Positions 24,333 to 37,114 of a DNA stretch of 64,000 nucleotides are shown one piece after another. A program made the translations under genes and the position numbers. Under the pieces are notes generated by a model that saw nothing but the letters and a program-made list of their open reading frames with translations, searched no databases and was not told the origin of the DNA. Location of the stretch: the NCBI GenBank assembly GCA_029961685.1, contig JARWKL010000012.1, forward strand, positions 10,075,955 through 10,139,954, read 5' to 3'. Position 1 is the stretch's first letter, and every line of letters begins with the position of its first letter. The stretch is from Aristolochia californica (Eukaryota > Streptophyta > Magnoliopsida > Piperales > Aristolochiaceae).

Positions 24333-27300
24333 ATGTTAAAGATGCAAATGACCTACGAATCCAAAGCTTTTCATGAGAATGACAAACACTCATTAAATTC
24401 AGAAGTGAACGTGCGGCGAGATATTTACCATAGTCAAACAAGCCATTATTTTGCCCGTTTGCAAAAAGCTGACCTAACAATCTTAGATGATTGTAATATT
24501 ATTTATCATGAGTAATAGTCTATATTTTTGTAAGAAATGACATACGGATTGGGAGTCAACAGTCAGTTAAAAATACCCAACCTCCCCGTTTTCCCGATGA
24601 TTGCAAAACCTGAGATATAAAAACTAAAAAGATCTTACAATCCCTAAAAATTACAAACACTCTTTGGAATTATCTCTCCCTACATTTGTGCATTGTGCAT
24701 CTCCATTTTAGATGTACACTTTTTTCTTAAATCAAAACTTTGAGTTTTCGCTCCCCTTCATCCCGTAAACAAAAAAAGGCAAATAGGTCACAACAAAATG
24801 AAAATTTTAGAGTTTATATGTGAAAAAAAATTAAAACAATAAAAAATGTAAGTATCGAAAATTTATTCACTCACCACAAATGAACACAAAAGTTCTGTTT
24901 TCCAAGTTTGGGAAATTCCTCTAGTTCAACCCTAATTGCATGAAATTTTACAAGAAAGAGATTTCTTCTACACGTGTTTTAAAAATGGATATGCATGCTT
25001 GAAACATGTTAAAGATGCAAATGACCTACGGATCCGAAGCTTTTAAAGAGAATAAGAAACGCTCATTAAATTCAATATGAACGTGCGGTGGGATATTTAC
25101 CAGAATCAAACTAGCCATTATTTTGCCCGTTTACAAAAAGCTTACCTAACAATCATAGATGATTGTAACGTGATTTATCATCCGTAACGGGCTATATTTT
25201 TTTAAGAAATGACTTACGGATTGGGAGTCAACCCTCAGTTAAAAATACCCCACCTCCCTTTTGCCGACGATTGCAAAACCAGAGAAACAAAAACTGAAAA
25301 AAGCTTAAATTCCCTAAAAATTACAGACACTCTTTGGAATTATCTCTCTCTACATTTGTGCACTGTGCATCTCCATTTTAAATGTACACTTTTTTCTTAA
25401 ATTAAAACTTTGGGTTTTCTCTCTCCCTTCATCCTGTAAACAAAAAATGGCAAATAGATCACAGTAAAATGAAAATTTTTGAGTTTATGTATGGAAAAAT
25501 TTAAAACTAATACAAATGTATGTAAAGAAATTTATTCAAGCACCAAAAATTAACACAAAACTTTTGTTATCCAAGTTTGGGAAATTCAACTAGTTCAACC
25601 CTAATAGCTTGGAATTTTACAAGAAAGAGATTTCTTCTACACGTGTTTTAAAAATGGATACGCAAGCTTGAAACATGTTAAAGTTGCAAATGACCTATGG
25701 ATCCAAAGCTTTTAAAGAGAATAACATATGCTCATTAAATTCTCTAAGGAACGTGCTGTAGGATATTTATCCGAGTCAAACAAGCCATTATTCTGCCCGT
25801 TTGTAGAAACCTGACCTAACAATCATAGATGAGTGTAAAGTGATTTTTCATTCGTAACAGGCTATATTATTGTAAGAAATGACTTACGGATTGGGAGTCA
25901 ACACTCAATTAAAAATCCTCCGCCTCACCCTTTTCTAGACGATTGCAAAACCTGAGATATAAAAACTGACAAGAGCTTACAATCCTTAAAAATCACAGAC
26001 ACTTTTGGGAATTTTATCTCTCGACATTTGTGCATTGTGCATCTCCATTTTAGATGTACACTTTTTTCTTAAATCAAACCTTTGAGTTTTCATTCTCCGT
26101 TCATGCTGTAAACAAAAAAAGGCAAATAGATCACAACAAAATGAAAATTTTAGAGTTTATGTTTGGTAAAAAATTAAAACAATAACAAATGTAAGTAATT
26201 AAAATTTACTCACACACCACAAATGAACACAAAATTTAGTTATCCAAGATTGGGAAATTCCACTAGTTCAACCCTAATAGCTTGGAATTTTACAAGAAAG
26301 AGAATTCTTCTCCACGTATTTTAAAAATGGATATGCATGCTTGAAACATGTTAAAGATGCAAATGACCCACGGATCCAAAGCTTTTAATGAGAATAACAA
26401 ACACTCATTAAATTCTGAAGTGAACGTGCGGTGAGATATTTACGCGAGTCAAACAAGCCATTATTTTTCCCGTTTGCAAAAAGCTCACCTAACAATCTTA
26501 GATGATTGTAATATTATTTATCATGAGTAACGGGCTATATTTTTGTAAGAAATGACATACGGATTGGGAGTCAACAGTCAGTTAAAAATACCCCACCTCC
26601 CCGTTTTCCCGATGATTGCAAAACCTGAGATATAAAAACTTAAAAGATCTTACAATCCCTAAAAATTACAAACACTCTTTGGAAGTATCTCTCCCTACAT
26701 TTGTGCATTGTGCATCACCATTTTAGATGTACACTTTTTTCTTAAATCAAAACTTCTAGTTTTCTCTCTCCCTTCGTCTCGTAAACAAAAAAAGGCAAAT
26801 AGATCACAACAAAATGAAAATTTTAGAGTCAATGTGTAAAAAAAAATTAAAACAATAAAAAATGTAAGTATAGAAAATTTATTCACTCACCACAAATGAA
26901 CACAAAAGTTTCGTTTTCCAAGTTTGGGAAATTCCTCTAGTTCAACCCTAATTGCATGGAATTTTACAAGAAAGAGATTTCTTCTACACGTGTTTTAAAA
27001 ATGGATATGCATGCTTGAAACATGTTAAAGATGCAAATGACCTACGGATCCGAAGCTTTTAAAGAGAATAAGAAACGCTCATTAAATTCACAATGAACGT
27101 GCGGTGGGATATTTACCAGAATCAAACTAGCCATTATTTTGCCCGTTTACAAAAAGCTTACCTAACAATCATAGATGATTGTAACGTGATTTATCATCCG
27201 TAACGGGCTATATTTTTGTAAGAAATGACTTACGGATTGGGAGGTAACACTCAGTTAAAAATACCCCACCTCCCCTTTTGCCAACGATTGCAAAACCTGA

Positions 27301-28211
27301 GATACAAAAACTAAAAAAAGCTTAAATTCCCTAAAAATTACAGACACTCTTTGGAATTATCTCTCTCTACATTTGTGCACTGTGCGTCTCCATTTTAAAT
27401 GTACACTTTTTTCTTAAATTAAAACTTTGAGTTTTCTCTCTCCCTTCATCCTGTAAACAAAAAATGGCAAATAGATCATAGCAAAATGAAAATTTTTGAG
27501 TTTATGTATGGAAAAATTTAAAACTATTACAAATGTAAGTAAAGAAATTTATTCACACACCAAAAATTAACACAAAACTTTTGTTATCCAAGTTTGGGAA
27601 ATTCAACTAGTTCAACCCTAATAGCTTGGAATTTTACAAGAAAAAGATTTCTTCTACACGTGTTTTAAAAAAGGATACGCAAGCTTGAAACATGTTAAAG
27701 TTGCAAATGACCTATGGATCCAAAGCTTTTAAAGAGAATAACATATGCTCATTAAATTCTCTATGGAACGCGCTGTAGGATATTTATCCGAGTCAAACAA
27801 GCCATTATTCTGCCCGTTTGCAAAAACCTGACCTAACAATCATAGATGAGTGTAAAGTGATTTTTCATTCGTAACAGGCTATATTATTGTAAGAAATGAC
27901 TTACGGATTGGGAGTCAACACTCAATTAAAAATCCTCCGCCTCACCCTTTTCCCGACGATTGCAAAACCTGAGATATAAAAACTGAAAAGAGCTTACAAT
28001 CCTTAAAAATCACAAAAAATTTTTGGAATTATATCTCTCTACATTTGTGCATTGTGCATCTCCATTTTAGATGTACACTTTTTTCTTAAATCAAACCTTT
28101 GAGTTTTCGTTCTCCGTTCATGCCGTAAACAAAAAAAGGCAAATAGATCACAACAAAATGAAAATTTTAGAGTTTATGTTTGGAAAAAAATTAAAACAAT
28201 AACAAATGTAA
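24240..28211 (+). repeat. Two tandem copies of a B-C-A trimer, about 2,016 bp each
   Basis: Copy 1: 24333 B, 25006 C, 25675 A. Copy 2: 26348 B, 27022 C, 27692 A. Displacements are 2,015, 2,016 and 2,017 bp. Shared rare variants show common descent: TCTCCACGTATTTT before each B, AATAAGAAACGCTC in each C, and GGATACGCAAGC, CTGTAGGATATTTATCCG and GATGAGTGTAAAG in each A. The outer edges are approximate. At about 28,212 the spacer switches abruptly to an A-type flank (GTAACTCAAAAAAATTT). Confidence 0.85.
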
Positions 28212-28365
28212 CTCAAAAAAATTTATTCACACACCAAAAATTAACACAAAACTTTTGTTATCCATATTTGGGAAATTCCACTAGTTCAACCCTAATAGCT
28301 TGGAATTTTACAAGAAAGAAATTTCATCTACACGTGTTTTAAAAATGGATATGCATGCTTGAAAC

Positions 28366-30387
28366 ATGTTAAAGATGCAAATGACCTATGGATCCAAAGC
28401 TTTTAATGAGAATTACAAACGCTCACTAAATTCTAAAGTGAACGTGCGGCGGGATATTTACCCAAGTCAAACAAGCCATTATTTTGCCCGTTTGCAAAAA
28501 GCTGACCTAACAATCTTAGATGATTGTAAAGTGATTTTTCATTCGTAACGGGCTATATTATTGTAAGAAATGATTTACGGATTGGGAGTCAACACTCAAT
28601 TAAAAATCCCCCGCCTCCCCCTTTTCCCGACGATTGCAAAACCTGAGAACTAAAAACTAAAAAGAGCTCACAATCTTTAAAAATCACAGACACTCTTTGG
28701 AATTATATCTCTCTACATTTGTGCATTGTGCATCTCCATTTTAGATGTACACTTTTTTATTAAATCAAAACTTTGAGTTTTCGTTCTCCCTTCTTGCCGT
28801 AAACAAAAAAAGGTAAATAGATCACAATGAAATGTAAATTTTAGAGTTTATGTATGGAAAAAAAATTAAAACAATAACAAATATAAGTAATGAAAATTTA
28901 TTCACACACCACAAATGAACAAAAAATTTAGTTATCCAAGATTGGGAAATTCGACTAGTTCACCCCTAATAGCTTGGAATTTTACAAGAAAGAAAATTCT
29001 TCTACACGTGTTTTAAAAATGGATATGCATGCTTGAAACATGTTAAAGATGCAAATGACCTATGGATCCAACGCTTTTAAAGAGAATAAGAAACGCTTAT
29101 TAAATTTTCAATGAACGTGTGGTGGGATATTTACCAGAATCAAACTAGCCATTATTTTGCCAGTTTACAAAAAGCTTACCTAACAATCATAGATGATTGT
29201 AAAGTGATTTATCATTTGTAACGGGCTATATTTTTTTAAGAAATGACTTACGGATTGGGAGTCAACACTCAGTTAAAAACACCCCGCTTCCCCCTTTTCA
29301 CAACAATTGCAAAACCTGAGATATAAAAACTAAAAAGAGCTATGATTGCCTAAAAATTATAGACACTCTTTGGAATTATCTCTCTCTACATTTGTGCACT
29401 GTGTGTCTCCATTTTAAATGTACACTTTTTTCTTAAATCAAAACTTTGAGTTTTCTCTCTCCCTTCATCTCGTAAACAAAAAAAGGCAAATAGATCATAG
29501 CAAAATGAAAATTTTTGAGTTTATGTTTGGAAAAAATTTAAAACAATAACAAATGTAAGTAAAGAAAATTTATTCACACACCAAAAATTAACAGAAAACT
29601 TTTGTTATCCAAGTTTGGGAAATTCCACTAGTTCTAACCCTAATAGCTTGGAATTTTACAAGAAAGAAATATCTTCTACACGTGTTTTAAAAATGGATAT
29701 ACAAGCTTGAAACATGTTAAAGATGTAAATGACCTATGGATCCAAAGCTTTTAAAGAGAATAACATACACTCATTAAATTCTCTAGTGAACATGCGGTGG
29801 GATATTCACCCGAGTCAAACAAGCCATTATTTTGCCCGTTTGCAAAAAGCTGACCTAACAATCATAGATGATTGTAAAGTGATTTTTCATTCGTAACGGG
29901 CTATATTATTGTAAGAAATGACTTACGGATTGGGAGTCAACACTCAATTAAAAATCCCCCGCCTCCCCCTTTTCCCGACGATTACAAAACCTGAGAACTA
30001 AAAACTAAAAAGAGCTCACAATCCTTAAAAATCACAGACACTCTTTGGAATTATATCTCTCTACATTTGTGCATTGTGCATCTCCATTTTAGATGTACAC
30101 TTTTTTATTCAATCCAAGCTTTGAGTTTTCGTTCTCCCTTCATGCCGTAAACTAAAAAAGGTAAATTGATCACAACAAAATGAAAATTTTAGTGTTTATG
30201 TTTGGAAAAAAATTAAAACAATAACAAATGTAAGTAATGAAAATTTATTCACACACCACAATTGAACAGAAAATGTTTGTTATCCAAGTTTGGGAAATTC
30301 CACTAGTTCAACCCTAATAGCTTGATATTTTACAAGAAAGAGAATTCTTCTACATGTGTTTTAAAAATTGATATGCATGCTTGAAAC
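28366..30387 (+). repeat. B2-C-A trimer, duplicated near 35.1 kb
   Basis: Monomer starts: 28366 B2, 29040 C, 29714 A. It matches the trimer at 35095-36680 for about 1.6 kb at a displacement of 6,729 bp. Shared markers are CCCAAGTCAAAC and TCTAAAGTGAAC in B2, AATAAGAAACGCTTATT in C, GAACAAAAAATTTAG before C, and CATACACTC in A. Similarity breaks in the A tail near 29,950, where the other copy has CCTGCCCCGTTTCC. Confidence 0.8.
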
Positions 30388-33300
30388 AAGTTAAAGATGC
30401 AAATGACCTATGGATCGAAAGCTTTTAACAAGAATAACAAACACTCATTAAATTCTAAAGTGAACGTGTGGCGGGATATTTACCCGAGTCAAACAAGCAT
30501 TTATTTTGCCCTTTTCCAAAAAGCTGACCTAACAATCGTAGATGATCGTAATGTGATTTATCATGAGTAACGGGCAATATTTTTGTAAGAAATGACATAC
30601 GGATTGGCAGTCCACAGTCATTTAAAAATACCCCGCCTCCACGTTTTCCCGACGATTGCAAAACCTGAGATATAAAAACTAAAAAGATCTTACAATCCCT
30701 AAAAATTACAAACACTCTTTGGAATTATCTCTCCCTACATTTGTGCATTGTGTATCTCCATTTTAGATGTACACTTTTTTCTTGAATCAAAACTTTGAGA
30801 TTTTCGCTCTCCCTTCATCCCGTAAACCAAAAAAGGCAAATGGATAACAACAAAATGAAAATTTTAGAGTTTATGTGTGAAAAAAAATTAAAACAATAAC
30901 AAATGTAAGTATAGAAAATTTATTCACACACCACAAATGAACACAAAAGTTTTTTTTTCCAAGTTTGGGAAATTCCACCAGTTCAACCCTAATTGCTTTG
31001 AATTTTACAAGATAGAGATTTGTTCTACACGTGTTTTAAAAATAGATATGCATGCTTGAAACATGTTAAAGATGCAAATGACTTATGGATCCGAAGCTTT
31101 TAAAGAGAATAACAAACGCTCATTAAGGGAGAACCTACGGTGGGATGTTTACCAGAATCAAACTAGCCACTATTTTGCACGTTTGCAAAAAACTTATCTA
31201 ACAATCATAGATGATTGTAAAGTGATTTATCATCCGCAATGGGCTATATTATTGTAAGAAATTACTTACGGATTGGGAGTCAACACTCAATTAAAAATCC
31301 CCCGCCTGCCCCGTTTCCCGACGATTGCAAAACCTGAGAAATAAAAATTGAAAAGAGCTTACAATCCTTAAAAATCATAGACACTCTTTGGAATTATATC
31401 TCTCTACATTTGTGCATTGTGCATCTCCATTTTGAGATGTACACTTTTTTCTTAAATCAAAACTTTGAGTTTTCGTTCTCCATTCATGCCGTATACAAAA
31501 AAAGGCAAATAGATCACAACAAAATGAAAATTTTAGAGTTTAGGTATGGAAAAAAATTAAAACAAAAACAAATGTAAGTAATGAAAATTTACTCACACAC
31601 CACAAATGGACACAAAATTTAGTTATCCAAGATAGGGAAATTCCACTAGTTCAACCCTAATAGCTTGGAATTTTACAAGAAAGTGATTTCTTCTACCAGT
31701 GTTTTAAAAATGGTTATGCATGCTTAAAACATGTTAAAGATGCAAATGACCTATGGATCCAAATCTTTTAATGAGAATTAGAAACGCTCATTAAATTCTG
31801 AAGTGAACGTGCGGCGGGATATTTACCCGAGTCAAACAAGCTATTATTTTGCCCGTTTGCAAAAAGCAGACCTAACAATCTTAGATGATTGTAAAGTGAT
31901 TTTTCATTCGTAACGGCCTATATTATTGTAAGAAATGACTTACGGATTGGGAGTCAACACTCAATTAAAAATCCCCCGCCTCCCCCTTTTCCCGACGATT
32001 ACAAAACCTAAGAACTAAAAACTAAAAAGAGCTCACAATCCTTAAAAATCACAGACACTCTTTGGAATTATATCTCTCTACATTAGTGCATTGTGCATCT
32101 CCATATTAGATGTACACTTTTTTATTCAATCCAAACTTTGAGTTTTCGTTCTCCCTTCATGCCGTAAACTAAAAAAGGTAAATTGATCACAACAGAATGA
32201 AAATTTTAGTGTTTATGTTTGGAAAAAAATTAAAACAATAACAAATGTAAGTAATGAAAATTTATTCACACACCACAATTGAACAGAAAATGTTTGTTAT
32301 CCAAGTTTGGGAAATTCCACTAGTTCAACCCTAATAGCTTGATATTTTACAAGCAAGAGAATTCTTCTACATGTGTTTTAAAAATTGCTATGCATGCTTG
32401 AAACAAGTTAAAGATGCAAATGACCTATGGATCGAAAGCTTTTAACAAGAATAACAAACACTCATGAAATTCTAAAGTGAACGTGTGGCGGGATATTTAC
32501 CCGAGTCAAACAAGCATTTATTTTGCCCTTTTCCAAAAAGCTGACCTAACAATCATAGATGATTGTAATGTGATTTATCATGAGTAACGGGCAATATTTT
32601 TGTAAGAAATGACATACTGATTGGCTGTCCACAGTCAGTTAAAAATACCCCGCCTCCTCGTTTTCCCGACGATTGCAAAACCTGAGATATAAAAACTAAA
32701 AAGATCTTACAATCCCTAAAAATTACAAACACTCTTTGGAATTATCTCTCCCTACATTTGTGCATTGTGTATCTCCATTTTAGATGTACACTTTTTTCTT
32801 GAATCAAAACTTTGAGATTTTCGCTCTCCCTTCATCCCGTAAACCAAAAAAGGTAAATAGATAACAACAAAATGAAAATTTTAGAGTTTATGTGTGAAAA
32901 AAAAATTAAAACAATAACAAATGCAAGTATAGAAAATTTATTCACACACCACAAATGAACACAAAAGTTTTGTTTTCCAAGTTTGGGAAATTCCACCAGT
33001 TCAACCCTAATTGCTTTGAATTTTACAAGATAGAGATTTGTTCTACATGTGTTTTAAAAATAGATATGCATGCTTGAAACATGTTAAAGATGCAAATGAC
33101 TTATGGATCCGAAGCTTTTAAAGAGAATAACAAACGCTCGTTAAGGGAGAACCTACGGTGGGATGTTTACCAGAATCAAACTAGCCATTATTTTGCACGT
33201 TTGCAAAAAGCTTACCTAACAATCATAGATGATTGTAAAGTGATTTATCATCCGCAACGGGCTATATTTTTGTAAGAAATGACTTACGGATTGGGAGTCA

Positions 33301-33788
33301 ACACTCAGTTGAAAACACCACGCCTCCCCCTTTTCCCGACAATTGCAAAACCAGAGATATAAAAATTGAGAAGAGCTTACAATCCTTAAAAATCATAGAC
33401 ACTCTTTGGAATTATTTCTCTCTACATTTGTGCACTGTGTATCTCCATTTTAAATGTATGCTTTTTTCTTAAATCAAAACTTTGAGTTTTCGTTCTCCAT
33501 TCATGCCGTATACAAAAAAAAGGCAAATAGATCACAACAAAATGAAAATTTTAGAGTTTAGGTATGGAAAAAAATTAAAACAAAAACAAATGTAAGTAAT
33601 GAAAATTTACTCACACACCACAAATGGACACAAAATTTAGTTATCCAAGATTGGGAAATTCCACTAGTCCAACCCTAATAGCTTGGAATTTTACAAGAAA
33701 GAGATTTCTTCTACACGTGTTTTAAAAATGGATATGCATGCTTGAAACATGTTAAAGATGCAAATGACCTATGGATCCAAAGCTTTTA
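29965..33788 (+). repeat. B-D-B2-B-D block, copy 1 of a 3.8 kb duplication
   Basis: Monomer starts: 30388 B, 31063 D, 31731 B2, 32405 B, 33081 D. The block recurs at about 37,365-41,175, and every anchor is displaced by 7,399-7,401 bp. Markers: ATTCAATCCAA and AAACTAAAAAAGG before B, GAAACAAGTTAAAG as B anchor, GAATTAGAAAC (an in-frame stop) in B2, TAAGGGAGAACC in D. The B and D copies inside the block (30388/32405 and 31063/33081) are themselves displaced by 2,017-2,018 bp. Confidence 0.85.
31063..31257 (+). other. Class D open frame, 64 codons, 6 bp shorter core
   Basis: Class D differs from A by a 6 bp shorter, changed stretch (TAAGGGAGAACCTACGG), so the frame stays open where class C is frameshifted. 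The rest of D is C-like (ACCAGAATC, AAAACTTATC). The usual stop is lost because CCGTAA became CCGCAA, adding four codons. The same open frame occurs at 33081-33275. The copy at 38463 is stopped by TCATGA, and the copies at 40480 and 42497 by TTGTAA. No recognised protein family; I do not believe it is translated as a functional product. Confidence 0.3.
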
Positions 33789-36700
33789 AAGAGAATAAAA
33801 AACGCTCATTAAATTCTCAATGAACGTGTGGTGGGATATTTACCAGGACCAAACTACCCATTATTTTGCCCGTTCACAAAAAGCTTACCAAACAATCATA
33901 GATGATTGTAAAGTGATTTATCATCCGTAACGGGCTATATTTTTGTAAGAAATGACTTATGGATTGGGAGTCACCACTCAGTTAAAAACACCCCCGCCTC
34001 CCCCTTTTCCCGACGATTACAAAATCTGAGATATAAAAACTTAAAAGAGCTCAAATTCCCTAAAAATTACAGACACTCATTGGAATTATCTCTCTCTACA
34101 TTTGTGCACTGTGCGTCTCCATTTTAGATGTACACTTTTTTCTTCAATCAAAACTTTGAGTTTTCTCTCTCCCTTCATCCCGTAAACAAAAAAAAGCAAA
34201 TAGATCACAGCAAATTGAAAATTTTTGAGTTTATGTATGGAAAAAATTTAAAACAATCACAAATGTAAGTAAAAAAAATTATTCACACACCAAAAATTAA
34301 CACAAAACTTTTGTTATCCATGTTTGGGAAATTCCACTAGTTCAACCCTAATAGCTTGGAATTTTACAAGAAAGAAATATCTTCTACACGTGTTTTAAAA
34401 ATGGATATGCAAGCTTGAAACATGTTAAAGATGCAAATGACCTATGGATCCAAAGCTTTTACAGAGAATAACATACGCTCATTAAAGTCTCTAGTGAACG
34501 TGAAGTGGGATATTTACCCGAGTCAAACAAGCCATTATTTTGCCCATTTGCAAATAGCGGACCTAACAATCATAGATGATTGTAAAGTGATTTTTCATTC
34601 GTAACGGGCTATATTATTTTAAGAAATGACTTATGGATTGGGAGTCAACACTCAATTAAAAATCCCCCGCCTGCCCCGTTTCCCGACGATTGCAAAACTT
34701 AAGATATAAAAACTGAAAAGAGCTTACAATCCTTAAAAATCAGAGACACTCTTTGGAATTATATCTCTCTACATTTGTGCATTGTGGATCTCCATTTTAG
34801 ATGTACACTTTTTTCTTAAATCAAAACTTTGAGTTTTCGTTCTCCATTCATGCCGTATACAAAAAAAGCCAAATAGATCACAACAAAATGAAAAGTTTAG
34901 AGTTTAGGTATGGAAAAAAATTAAAACAAAAACAAATGTAAGTAATGAAAATTTACTCATACACCACAAATGGACACAAAATTTAGTTATCCAAGATAGG
35001 GAAATTCCACTAGTTCAACCCTAATAGCTTGGAATCTTACAAGAAAGAGATTTCTTCTACACGTGTTTTAAAAATGGATATGCATGCTTGAAACATGTTA
35101 AAGATGCAAATGACCTATGGATCCAAAGCTTTTAATGGGAATTACAAACGCTCAGTAAATTCTAAAGTGAACGTGCGGCGGGATATTTACCCAAGTCAAA
35201 CAAGCCATTATTTTGTCCGTTTGCAAAAAGCTGACCTAACAATCTTAGATGATTGTAAAGTGATTTTTCATTCGTAACGGGCTATATTATTGTAAGAAAT
35301 GATTTACGGATTGGGAGTCAACACTCAATTAAAAATCCCCCGCCTCCCCCTTTTCCCGACGATTGCAAAACCTGAGAACTAAAAACTAAAAAGAGCTCAC
35401 AATCCTTAAAAATCACTGACACTCTTTGGAATTATATCTCTCTACATTTGTGCATTGTGCATCTCCATTTTAGATGTACACTTTTTTATTAAATCAAAAC
35501 TTTGAGTTTTCGTTCTCCCTTCATGCCGTAAACAAAAAAAGGTAAATAGATCACAACGAAATGTAAATTTTAGAGTTTATGTATGGAAAAAAATTAAAAC
35601 AATAACAAATATAAGTAATGAAAATTTATTCACACACCACAAATGAACAAAAAATTTAGTTATCCAAGATTGGGAAATTCGACTAGTTCAACCCTAATAG
35701 CTTGGAATTTTACAAGAAAGAAAATTCTTCTACACGTGTTTTAAAAATGGATATGCATGCTTGAAACATGTTAAAGATGCAAATGACCTATGGATCCAAT
35801 GCTTTTAAAGAGAATAAGAAACGCTTATTAAATTTTCAATGAACGTGCGGTGGGATATTTACCAGAATCAAACTAGCCATTATTTTGCCAATTTACAAAA
35901 AGCTTACCTAACAATCATAGATGATTGTAAAGTGATTTATCATCCGTAACGGGCTGTATTTTTGTAAGAAATGACTTACGGATTGGGAGTCAACACTCAG
36001 TTAAAAACACCCCGCTTCCCCCTTTTCACAACAATTGCAAAACCTGAGATATAAAAACTAAAAAGAGCTATGATTGCCTAAAAATTATAGACACTCTTTG
36101 GAATTATCTCTCTCTACATTTGTGCACTGTGTGTCTCCATTTTAAATGTACACTTTTTTCTTAAATCAAAACTTTGAGTTTTCTCTCACCCTTCATCTCG
36201 TAAACAAAAAAAGGCAAATAGATCACAGCAAAATGAAAATTTTTGAGTTTATGTTTGGAAAAAATTTAAAACAATAACAAATGTAAGTAAAGAAAATTTA
36301 TTCACACACCAAAAATTAACAGAAAACTTTTGTTATCCAAGTTTGGGAAATTCCACTAGTTCAACCCTAATAGCTTGGAATTTTACAAGAAAGAAATATC
36401 TTCTACACGTGTTTTAAAAATGGATATACAAGCTTGAAACATGTTAAAGATGCAAATGACCTATGGATCCAAAGCTTTTAAAGAGAATAACATACACTCA
36501 TTAAATTCTCTAGTGAACGTGCGGTGGGATATTTACCCGAGTGAAACAAGCCATTATTTTGCCTGTTTGCAAAAAGCTGACCTAACAATCATAGATGATT
36601 GTAAAGTGATTTTTCATTCGTAACGGGCTATATTATTGTAAGAAATGACTTACGGATTGGGAGTCAACACTCAATTAAAAATCCCCCGCCTGCCCCGTTT

Positions 36701-37114
36701 CCCAACGATTGCAAAACCTGAGAAATAAAAATTGAAAAGAGCTTACAATCCTTAAAAATCATAGACACTCTTTGGAATTATATCTCTCTACATTTGTGCA
36801 TTGTGCATCTCCATTTTGAGATGTACACTTTTTTCTTAAATCAAAACTTTGAGTTTTCGTTCTCCATTCATGTCGTATACAAAAAAAGGCTAATAGATCA
36901 CAACAAAATGAAAATTTTAGTGTTTAGGTATGGAAAAAAATTAAAACAAAAACAAATGTAAGTAATGAAAATTTACTCACACACCACAAATGGACACAAA
37001 ATTTAGTTATCCAAGATAGGGAAATTCCACTAGTTCAACCCTAATAGCTTGGAATTTTACAAGAAAGAGATTTCTTCTACCAGTGTTTTAAAAATGGTTA
37101 TGCATGCTTAAAAC
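33749..37114 (+). repeat. C-A-B2-C-A segment
   Basis: Monomer starts: 33749 C, 34422 A, 35095 B2, 35768 C, 36441 A. The part 35095 to about 36,680 is the partner of the block at 28366. The spacer before the 33749 C has the same rare variants as the spacers before the B2 cores at 41147 and 43164 (TTTAAATGTATGC, GTCCAACCC), so the flank has been joined to different cores. Confidence 0.8.
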
